Source: a virus
Virus record (IMG/VR): IMGVR_UViG_3300025687_000443
Coordinates: 1 to 20,139 of that record
DNA: 20,139 nucleotides
Strand: one strand, 5' to 3'
Part shown: positions 6,817 through 13,607 of the stretch, in pieces
Numbering within the stretch: position 1 is the stretch's first letter
Layout: every line of letters starts with the position of its first letter
Notes under the pieces: generated by a model
Seen by the model: the letters and a program-made list of their open reading frames with translations, nothing else
Database searches by the model: none
Told to the model about the DNA's origin: nothing
Translations under genes and position numbers: made by a program

Positions 6817-7462
6817 TTTCGATTGCGGTTTTTGCAAAATGCTCTTCCTCCCATAACGGCTGAGTATTTGAATAATGATAGAGAGACATGTCGTTAAAAT
6901 CAGTAGACAGCGGAACGATATGATCGATATGCCAACCATTTACACCATAGTTTTCCCAAGTCATTCCTGGTTGGAACTTAGACTCAAGATACTTTCTATA
7001 ATCATTGATTGAGCAGCCTAAAAATTTTACGATTGATGAGCTTTTTGATCCAAAAGATTTTTTTAAGCGGCTTTTAATATTTTCTCTTATTTTTGTAGGT
7101 AAATGCTCTTTTTTTCTTTTTAATTGGTACTGTATCTTCTTTTCTTTTCTATTGTTTTGAGAGCACGATGCGCAGAAATGATATCGTGATCCTTTAAGAG
7201 AAACAGAGCCACATTGACAAAAATTTTTAGCTAAGCGATTTTCTCGATACTTTAAATAATATCTTTCCTTACTTTTTATACGTCTATTTTCTTTTCTTGC
7301 GGGATCAGAAGCGATCCTGGCATTGCAAGCTCTCTTATCTCTTTTTCTTTTTAGGAGATAACATATATCACACAATTTTAATCTTTTATGCGATATATGC
7401 GATCCACAACTACACAACTCTGACTTAATATAAGAATTTATATTAGAGTCCATCTTAGACAT
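6788..7462 (-). CDS. HNH homing endonuclease with two zinc ribbons
   Basis: A 224-residue free-standing HNH endonuclease. Two zinc ribbons are visible (C17-C19 with C31-C34, and C82-C84 with C97-C100), then a basic helical linker and the HNH core with HIDH at 178-181 and a late QPLW box. The segment before the core (LGC, then LESKFQPGMTW) is shared with the other three HNH proteins here, so all four are one family. The ATG at 7462 overlaps the end of the gene upstream by 8 nt; the ATG at 7453 is an alternative. The 3' end covers the start of the sigma-like gene. A 15-bp near-repeat flanks the insertion. Confidence 0.9.
   Translation of the reverse strand: MSKMDSNINSYIKSELCSCGSHISHKRLKLCDICYLLKRKRDKRACNARIASDPARKENRRIKSKERYYLKYRENRLAKNFCQCGSVSLKGSRYHFCASCSQNNRKEKKIQYQLKRKKEHLPTKIRENIKSRLKKSFGSKSSSIVKFLGCSINDYRKYLESKFQPGMTWENYGVNGWHIDHIVPLSTDFNDMSLYHYSNTQPLWEEEHFAKTAIENGLSMSQKT
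6808..6822 (-). repeat. Flanking near-repeat of HNH insertion, copy at downstream gene start
   Basis: TCGAAAATGGACTCT on the minus strand contains the start codon of the sigma-like gene. It matches the copy at 7445-7459 at 13 of 15 bases, including nine exact bases from ATG. Confidence 0.6.
7445..7459 (-). repeat. Flanking near-repeat of HNH insertion, copy at HNH start
   Basis: TCTAAGATGGACTCT on the minus strand contains the second ATG of the HNH gene and the stop codon of the gene upstream. It is the partner of the copy at 6808-6822. Confidence 0.6.
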
Positions 7463-8015
7463 TTTCAGTAGCTTCCTGGACAGGAGTTTCAGGGAGCTTC
7501 TTAACTTGCAGAACAGTTACCTGATGAGTGGTTCCATTAAACTGAGCTGAGAATGAGTCTCCAACCTTCTTGCCTAGAAGTGGTTGCTTAAGCTCTTCGA
7601 TAAGAAGCTTAGAGTAGTCAAACTTAGATCGACTAATTGACTGGCCATTCTCAGCTACTGTAGTAATAGTAACCACTGAGTCTTCAGCTACTTCTTCTGA
7701 TGGTAGCAAGTTTCGTTCAGTGTCATCCTTAGATGAGTATTCCTCAAAGTCTTTGATCTGGAGTGCTTCTGAGTCAGCTAATAGATCTGCTTCAGGGAAG
7801 GTGTTAGAAATGAAGTTCTGAACAGCGAGAAGACGATATTGTACTGATCTCTGCTTATCCGTTAGCTTAGATACATCTTCATTAATTGACCCAATGGCTT
7901 TACCAACTTGTTGAACCATAAGCTGACAAATTCTGATAGAAGCTTCTAAGTTAGCTAGCCTCTTATCTGCATCATTAGTCTTATCTCTACGTCTTACTTT
8001 CTCTTTAGTAGCCAT
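7455..8015 (-). CDS. Coiled-coil protein with GreA/FKBP-like C-terminal domain
   Basis: A 186-residue protein of uncertain role. Residues about 14-70 form a helical, probably coiled-coil segment after a basic N-terminus. A Ser/Asp/Glu-rich linker follows (80-112). The C-terminal part (about 112-174) contains LLGKKVGDSF, then a strand ending HQVTVLQV, which resembles the FKBP-like domain of GreA/GreB transcript-cleavage factors. Coiled coil followed by an FKBP-like domain is also the Gre layout, so a secondary-channel RNA polymerase modulator is possible, but the similarity is short. AAGGAG lies 6 nt before the ATG at 8015, and the gene follows the kinase gene by 10 nt. The sigma-like protein two genes on is a possible partner. 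Confidence 0.5.
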   Translation of the reverse strand: MATKEKVRRRDKTNDADKRLANLEASIRICQLMVQQVGKAIGSINEDVSKLTDKQRSVQYRLLAVQNFISNTFPEADLLADSEALQIKDFEEYSSKDDTERNLLPSEEVAEDSVVTITTVAENGQSISRSKFDYSKLLIEELKQPLLGKKVGDSFSAQFNGTTHQVTVLQVKKLPETPVQEATENV

Positions 8016-8025
8016 ATGTTTCTCC

Positions 8026-8871
8026 TTATTGTTTCAGCTTGAAACGTTCACAGACTAGTTTTACTAACTGAATCTCTTCTCTAGTTAAAGTATGAGCCTC
8101 TTCTCCAAATAGAGAAGACAGCTTATTATTCAGAAACTCTTTGATATCGAGTTCTAGTTCATCAAAGATCGGTCCTCGTTGCTTGATGATTCGCTTAGTG
8201 AGTATAGAGTTGATGGCATTGGCACGATTAAGTTTCTTCTGCTGCTCGGTTTCTGTTGCGGTGGAGGCTTGATAAGAAACTTCTTCGTCGCTAGGAACAC
8301 TAGAGTGTGCTTGATCAACAGCATCTTCTGGCGCGCTGTTAAGGACTGCTTGTTTGACAGCACCATCATCTGCAGTCTTGCTCTTTGACATGCTATCGAA
8401 ATCCTGTAGTGTAACTTTTTTAAAGTTGAATCTTTCTGCAAGCTTCTCATACTCTCTATAGGCAGCCACGAACTGAACTCTAGTTAATGGCTCGTTGTTT
8501 GCTACACATCGTTGCCAGTGAGCTTCTTTATCTTTATCATAGAATAGGAAGTACTGAGCATTATTTTTATACTCAAACTCTAGTAGAGGCTCTAAATCAT
8601 CTTCAGTTAACAGACTTTTTCTACTAAATACATTGGGCCAAACGAACTCGCCATAGATAGTGCGGTCGAAAACTACGTCTTCTCCGTCATACTGCATATA
8701 TAAATCAATTAGCTCATCTATATAAGATGGACCAACATAACCTGGTTTAAAGTATTTCTTATCTGGGGCAGACATATGAACTACCTTGTAGCCTTGCTCC
8801 TCATACATTTCGGCTACTGTCGATTTCCCCGAACGATCGACGCCCTCAATTAAAATGAAGCTCATATGCAT
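8026..8871 (-). CDS. Thymidylate-kinase-like P-loop protein with extra C-terminal domain
   Basis: A 281-residue protein. Residues 1-155 look like a deoxynucleotide kinase: the Walker A motif GVDRSGKST is at 10-18, in the same form as bacterial TMP kinases, and VVFDRTIYGE (66-75) matches the DR(x)nGE-type substrate-binding segment. Residues about 155-212 are a low-complexity acidic linker, and about 212-281 form a charged helical domain that kinases of this type lack. GGAG precedes two in-frame start codons, ATG at 8871 (4 nt away) and ATG at 8865 (10 nt away), so the start is uncertain by two codons. The HNH gene upstream overlaps the start by 26 nt. The reaction is inferred from the family; the added domain is unknown. 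Confidence 0.7.
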   Translation of the reverse strand: MHMSFILIEGVDRSGKSTVAEMYEEQGYKVVHMSAPDKKYFKPGYVGPSYIDELIDLYMQYDGEDVVFDRTIYGEFVWPNVFSRKSLLTEDDLEPLLEFEYKNNAQYFLFYDKDKEAHWQRCVANNEPLTRVQFVAAYREYEKLAERFNFKKVTLQDFDSMSKSKTADDGAVKQAVLNSAPEDAVDQAHSSVPSDEEVSYQASTATETEQQKKLNRANAINSILTKRIIKQRGPIFDELELDIKEFLNNKLSSLFGEEAHTLTREEIQLVKLVCERFKLKQ

Positions 8872-9610
8872 CTTTCTCCAGCAATTTATTATTTTTAGAG
8901 TTATTTTCGTCTGCCCACATAGGCTGTAAATTATCTAGCGACCAACAATGCTTAAATGATTCTGAATTTGGATCATCTAAGTTTTTGTAAAAATATTCGC
9001 CATCTTTTTTATAATTTATGGGAACAATATGATCGACCTCCCAACATCTTGTTTTGTTTAGCTTTCTTCCATAATTATCCCAAGACATTCCTGCCTGGAA
9101 CTTAGATTCTAAATGTTTTTTGAGATCTTCTATAGACCAATCAACATGACGCAATTGTCCAGTTTTATTTTTTAAGCAATTGTAAATGTTAGATCTAATA
9201 TTTTTAGCCAAACGTCTGCGAACTAAAATGTCTTTCTTTATGAGAGAATATTCGGAAAGGGACATATTCATCTTAGCAGCACCATGAAGATTTGATAAAT
9301 ACTCTTTAGAGTATTTTTGCTTTTTGGTTATGCTCCCTCTTTTTCCTGCTAATGATCTAGATTGTACTGTATGACTTAAAAAATTCTTGTTTCCTTTTAA
9401 AGCTTTGCTAATTTTACTTTTCTGCTCGTTAGAAATAACCTTACCTTTAGCAGAACAAGATGCGCACGATGTAGTTCGGTTTTTGGGCATATAAGAGCGT
9501 TTAGCACCACATCGATCACAATAGTGCATGTACCATCTTTGTGGCTTTTTTTTACCAGTTTTCTTACATATATATTGTTTTACAATAAAATTATTAATAT
9601 CAAATGGCAT
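8846..9610 (-). CDS. HNH homing endonuclease with zinc ribbon and NUMOD3
   Basis: A 254-residue free-standing HNH endonuclease. A zinc ribbon (C31, C34, C49, C52) is followed by a NUMOD3-like repeat (about 60-76, QKSKISKALKGNKN), a basic linker, the family box LESKFQAGMSW (167-177) and the catalytic core with EVDH at 191-194. The final catalytic region (DNLQPMW, then N) is present, so it is likely active. GGAGG precedes the ATG at 9610. Its last dozen codons (about LLEKDAYELHFN) read through the ribosome-binding site and start of the kinase gene. It sits between the portal gene and the kinase gene. Confidence 0.9.
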   Translation of the reverse strand: MPFDINNFIVKQYICKKTGKKKPQRWYMHYCDRCGAKRSYMPKNRTTSCASCSAKGKVISNEQKSKISKALKGNKNFLSHTVQSRSLAGKRGSITKKQKYSKEYLSNLHGAAKMNMSLSEYSLIKKDILVRRRLAKNIRSNIYNCLKNKTGQLRHVDWSIEDLKKHLESKFQAGMSWDNYGRKLNKTRCWEVDHIVPINYKKDGEYFYKNLDDPNSESFKHCWSLDNLQPMWADENNSKNNKLLEKDAYELHFN

Positions 9611-9675
9611 TATTCCTCCAGAATAATAGATATATGATCTTTATACAAATTTTGATGATAGATATAGTAGAGCTA

Positions 9676-11616
9676 TTACTCTTCGCCGAATTCGTTTACA
9701 GGATTGGCAACAGGTTCTCCAGATATGTTACCCGGTTTTGTTGCTAGACCTGATTCTTTAGCGAGATCTTTTAAGGACTTATGATTAGCGACTGCATGTG
9801 CTTTTGCTGATTCAGCTGACTCCATTTGACTGTCGTGAACTTCTTGATTACGCTGTTCTTCAGCTTGCTGCAGCTGAACTTGCTGCTCAGCTTGAGCTTG
9901 CTGTGCCTTCATCTGCTCAGCTTCCATCTTATCTTGCTTCTTAGTGCGATTAAGAGTCATAACCATCTGATTCCATTGTAGAAAAGCAGGGTCAGCAGGG
10001 ATGTACTGAAGTTCTGGGCGTTTTGAGGCACCTTTATCTCCTAAGAAGAATTCTCTAATTTCGCCGCGAGTCATATTCTTCTCAACAATTGCCCAAAAAG
10101 TCTGATTAAGTGGCAAATCAAATATCGGGTGCTCTACCTTCTCCTTATTAGACTTGGTGAGCAAGTCATTCATCGAGGAGTAGATAGTCATCTCCGCTTG
10201 AAGCAGAGCAGCATTAGTCTGAGGAGTCTCGTCAGTGTATCCCACGAACTTAAACTCGTACTTCTCCGCTAGAGACTTGTCAACACAAGGCAAAATATCA
10301 GAGTTTATGAAGTCTTCGTATAAGAAGAGTAAGGGATAGAGTCCTCGCTCTCTGGAAAAATTGATCTTAAACTCATTGCTGGCAGCATTGGAAGACGGTC
10401 GATTTGTTCCGCTAATAAGATAGTCGAGTCCCAACTCCATGGGATCAATTTGGAACTGCGAGCAAATGGCTCGCATGATGTGGTTATTATAGTTAAGGTA
10501 CTCCATCTCACGTGCACTTCCTGACAATGGGATCCACTGGACATCATCTAGCCCCGCTACGATAGGAGTTCTCCAAGCATTCTGTGTGCCGGAAATAGTG
10601 TTGTAAAATTGTCTGCGGAATGCAGTTAAGTTAGCTTGAGTAACTGTACCCTTAAGGTGAAGCACGCCACGAGCTGCATACCCATGAGTAAAGAATAGCG
10701 AATTGTAGTTCTCTACATTCAAGTGGCTCGTAATGTTGATGATAGAAAGTTCTAGTGGTGAAAAGCAATATCCATTAGAGTCGCTGAAGTTTTGAGGATT
10801 AAAGGTCTTGAAGACCATATCTTCGTCGCCAAAAGCAGCCATTACTCGATTGTCGTAAGACATCTGAACGTATCGATATACCGGATCTTCGGGGGAGTTG
10901 ATCTCGTATTTCTCTTCTGGTGCACCAGCATCATTGAACAATCGAGACTTTTGGTTCATGATGCTAGCATTCTTGAGGTGCTGATCTAGCACTTCTCGCT
11001 GTGATCTCTGATTCACTATATAGACTGATTCACCAGGCACTGGGCGAAAGCGATGAATAGCCTTTTTTCTAGTTAAAACCTTCTCAACTGCTATGTGACC
11101 AAAGGTAAGTGCATCTCTAGCAGTTAGCTTGAGAAACTCACCGAAGTTCATGTGATCACCAGGAGGCACTTTGTCAGTTCGTCCACACTTCAAGATGAAT
11201 TCTTCTAGATTTGCTATCTCTTCTTTCTCATCAGCAGTCAAGTTTTCTGATGAGTTTCTTTTCATGATCTTAAAGCCAGTCTCAAACTGCTGTCTCTGAG
11301 GTTTAGCAAACTGAATTAGAGTATCGACTCGATGTTGAATGATAGAGGATACTAGCCAGTCTCGCACCGAGGTATCTTTTAGGGTCTTGTTGGATAGTCT
11401 GCTGCTTTTGTTCTTGAAGATAAAGTGTTGCTGGACTCTATCGAAGTAAGGATCATCGATGATAGCTTGACGTCCGATCTTGTTATCATGATCGATACCT
11501 TGAGGTAGTTCAGGGACTTGATTAGCACTAGGCACTAACTGAGCTTTACTAAGATCTTCGATGTCGTTACTCAAAGAATCTCTAATACTTTTAGTTAGTC
11601 TGTCAAAAAGTCCCAT
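9676..11616 (-). CDS. Portal protein
   Basis: At 646 residues this is the likely head-tail portal, the dodecameric ring through which DNA is packaged. It follows TerL by 40 nt and precedes the head-assembly genes, the expected position. The middle (about 290-440) carries a pattern typical of portals: a helix ending in SPLELSI, a loop region with RGVLHLKG, and a stretch rich in aromatic and Asn residues. The C-terminus (about 555-646) is a long Gln/Glu/Ala-rich coiled-coil-like tail ending in NEFGEE. CTGGAG lies 6 nt before the ATG at 11616. The assignment rests on size, position and overall resemblance. Confidence 0.82.
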   Translation of the reverse strand: MGLFDRLTKSIRDSLSNDIEDLSKAQLVPSANQVPELPQGIDHDNKIGRQAIIDDPYFDRVQQHFIFKNKSSRLSNKTLKDTSVRDWLVSSIIQHRVDTLIQFAKPQRQQFETGFKIMKRNSSENLTADEKEEIANLEEFILKCGRTDKVPPGDHMNFGEFLKLTARDALTFGHIAVEKVLTRKKAIHRFRPVPGESVYIVNQRSQREVLDQHLKNASIMNQKSRLFNDAGAPEEKYEINSPEDPVYRYVQMSYDNRVMAAFGDEDMVFKTFNPQNFSDSNGYCFSPLELSIINITSHLNVENYNSLFFTHGYAARGVLHLKGTVTQANLTAFRRQFYNTISGTQNAWRTPIVAGLDDVQWIPLSGSAREMEYLNYNNHIMRAICSQFQIDPMELGLDYLISGTNRPSSNAASNEFKINFSRERGLYPLLFLYEDFINSDILPCVDKSLAEKYEFKFVGYTDETPQTNAALLQAEMTIYSSMNDLLTKSNKEKVEHPIFDLPLNQTFWAIVEKNMTRGEIREFFLGDKGASKRPELQYIPADPAFLQWNQMVMTLNRTKKQDKMEAEQMKAQQAQAEQQVQLQQAEEQRNQEVHDSQMESAESAKAHAVANHKSLKDLAKESGLATKPGNISGEPVANPVNEFGEE

Positions 11617-11656
11617 GTATAACTCCAGTTAATATCTATATTATACAATGTATTAT

Positions 11657-13192
11657 CTAAAATGACCAGATGAACCCACCATCGCCGCTCATGGTCTCAT
11701 CATCATCATCTGCTAGCTGAGCAGTGTTAGATATATTTCCTAGTTTACTCTTATCGGTAGGCTGATCTAGATCATGAGCTAATATACCTCGAGAGCGCAC
11801 GAACTCTTCAGGAGATGGCATCTTTAAGTAGTTACCTTGAGAGTCTACTGCTCTACTAGATCCCAAATCTAGATCATCAGCATAGACCATCTTAGCTTTA
11901 CCGAATAAGTCATACATAGCGTAGCGCATCGCGTCGAGCCAGTGATCCGATCCCTTATCTGGCTCGTCGGTTACGCGTCCAGCTGCATCAAGCTTATAGT
12001 GGTACATCTGGAATTCATGGATGATGTGAGCACAAGTATCTTTAGCAAAGAAGATCTTAGGTTCAGGAGAAGCAAGACTTCTCAACCACTTCTTCACTAT
12101 CTGTATTCCACCTTTAGTATCTTTAGTCTGCTCAGATGGGCAAGGCAAACCTTCCTGCTTCATAGTTACTGCATCACCTGGGTTAGCTAAGTCAGGGTAG
12201 TAGAGCTGGACCCTATACATGTTGTGCCACTTAGCTTTGATTGTTTGTATCCAGGTAGGGTTATTAGTATAAGTTTGACCTTCTGTTCTGACTACGTAAA
12301 CGTTTTCTCTATTATCAACAAAAAACACTACTAATGTTGAGGGGTTAGACCAACCCCAGTCTATGCCGGCGTACGATGGCAACTTCATCTGATGACATTT
12401 TTTTACAAATATGTCATGAGTACAGGTTCCAGGATAGTCAAGACCAGTGAGGACTTTCCACATCCCGTTCCAGTCTTTTACGTGTAATTTTTCATCAAAT
12501 TCTTTATAGATAATGCCTTCTACAGAAGGTTTTAGGTTAAAGAGCTGAGAAATTGCCCAATCTGCGCCGTTTTCCATCGCCTTCTTTATCGGGTCACTGA
12601 TAGGTTTTAACATAGAAGAAGTAGAAGTCTGCTTCTTAGAATCACCTAGACACAATGCTCCGATAGGGCAAGTTAAGCACTTCTCTCCTGGAAAGGTATT
12701 CTTGCGATACTCGTTTTGCTTCTGTACTGACAGCTGATTAAAGATATCTTCAGTAATTATAGAGAGATCATCTTCATTATAGTATGCTACAGTTGGTTTA
12801 GTGCCTGATCTAGAATCAGGGCATCTCTCAGAGAACTCGAGCACTGTCCACTTCTTAATAGTTCTTCCTGACTTCTCTGCGTCTTCTATCTGCTGGTTCA
12901 TCAAGCCATAGCGAGACTTTCTCGTAGAGATTCCAACTCGCATAGCTTTTCTCTTGCCTTTAGAGTCGAGCATGCCAGCGATGTCCTTGAAAGCCTTAAC
13001 ACTCTCTCCAGTAACTGTGTCGATCTCGTCTACGACTACTAGTGGTACGTGCGGACCGTTGCAATTATGATGTAATATCATATCATTAGATAAGTAAGCA
13101 TTACTAAATTGCTTATTCTCATTATTGTGAGCTACTTCAATCTGAGCAACTTTTTTTATGCCTACTTGTGTCTTTTTTTTCAACTTAGGCAT
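11657..13192 (-). CDS. terL: TerL C-terminal piece: intein C-fragment + Walker B and nuclease domain
   Basis: This frame starts with the C-terminal part of an intein and continues as the large terminase. From the ATG at 13192 the first 43 residues contain an intein block F-like stretch and end MILHHN (block G: penultimate His, terminal Asn), immediately followed by Cys, the expected +1 residue. The C-extein begins CNGPHVP and has Walker B VVVDEID, so it needs the Walker A half from another frame. The nuclease domain shows aspartates in YAGIDWGW, in YYPDLANPGD and in GSDHWLDAMRY. A four-Cys cluster (CLTCPIGALCLG) occurs between the two domains. AAAAAAGG lies 8 nt before the ATG, so the piece has its own ribosome-binding site. 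A GTG at 13201 is an alternative start. Confidence 0.88.
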   Translation of the reverse strand: MPKLKKKTQVGIKKVAQIEVAHNNENKQFSNAYLSNDMILHHNCNGPHVPLVVVDEIDTVTGESVKAFKDIAGMLDSKGKRKAMRVGISTRKSRYGLMNQQIEDAEKSGRTIKKWTVLEFSERCPDSRSGTKPTVAYYNEDDLSIITEDIFNQLSVQKQNEYRKNTFPGEKCLTCPIGALCLGDSKKQTSTSSMLKPISDPIKKAMENGADWAISQLFNLKPSVEGIIYKEFDEKLHVKDWNGMWKVLTGLDYPGTCTHDIFVKKCHQMKLPSYAGIDWGWSNPSTLVVFFVDNRENVYVVRTEGQTYTNNPTWIQTIKAKWHNMYRVQLYYPDLANPGDAVTMKQEGLPCPSEQTKDTKGGIQIVKKWLRSLASPEPKIFFAKDTCAHIIHEFQMYHYKLDAAGRVTDEPDKGSDHWLDAMRYAMYDLFGKAKMVYADDLDLGSSRAVDSQGNYLKMPSPEEFVRSRGILAHDLDQPTDKSKLGNISNTAQLADDDDETMSGDGGFIWSF

Positions 13193-13607
13193 CAACAACA
13201 CCTTTTTTCTTCTGATTACGCAAAGATGATCTATAACATTTTCTGCATTTGGGACCAGAGTACCGTTTGCTGGTGCTGCTTACAGAGCATGATACACATC
13301 TCTTAGCGTCTTTAATATCGACACTCTTTCCAACGCTTTCTAATGATATTGTGTTGAAGCTTAGTATCTCGTGTTCTTCAGTAAGATCTTTTAGCTCTAT
13401 CCAACCTTTGTCAGTCATTATTTTGTGATCTAGTGTACCAGTAAAAATAGTGCCATCATCCAACTCTATTTCTATACATTCTTTCTCTATCGAGTTATTG
13501 TCTTTAACTTCTGTGAAGCCATCAGGGGCTAATATTAGATCACCTGGTTTTACTTCATGTAACTCGACTTCTTGAGCTTTAGAATACTGAATAGATATTT
13601 GTAGCAT
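13185..13607 (-). CDS. Intein middle piece (Hint block B) plus zinc ribbon
   Basis: A 140-residue frame that contains no terminase sequence. Residues 11-82 are typical intein: VELHEVKPGDLILAPDGF, then an acidic strand and TGTLDH at 56-61 (block B TxxH), then TDKGWIELKDL. The last part (about 100-135) is a zinc ribbon (C104, C107, C121, C124), the kind of module found at the N-terminus of HNH proteins in this window, perhaps a remnant of an older intein endonuclease. The ATG at 13607 directly follows the TAA of the preceding frame in the same phase, and AAGGG lies 7 nt upstream. The 3' end overlaps the next piece by 8 nt, with that piece in the +1 frame. Confidence 0.75.
   Translation of the reverse strand: MLQISIQYSKAQEVELHEVKPGDLILAPDGFTEVKDNNSIEKECIEIELDDGTIFTGTLDHKIMTDKGWIELKDLTEEHEILSFNTISLESVGKSVDIKDAKRCVSCSVSSTSKRYSGPKCRKCYRSSLRNQKKKGVVDA
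13201..13208 (-). promoter_or_regulatory. Ribosome-binding site of the TerL C-terminal piece
   Basis: AAAAAAGG on the minus strand lies 8 nt before the ATG at 13192, inside the last codons of the preceding piece. It supports independent translation of this fragment rather than a sequencing frameshift. Confidence 0.6.

Noticed and set aside
6817-6939. Hydrophobic N-terminal extension (possible membrane segment) of the sigma-like protein
   Set aside because: These codons lie inside the HNH catalytic region in another phase; the hydrophobic look is a frame-shadow effect.
8154-8450. 98-residue minus-strand frame within the kinase gene
   Set aside because: Overlaps the kinase coding sequence in another phase, has no recognisable domain and no ribosome-binding site.
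13195-13215. Programmed -1 frameshift joining the intein middle and C-terminal pieces
   Set aside because: The A-rich run would favour a -1 slip, but the next piece lies in the +1 frame, and it has its own ribosome-binding site and ATG.
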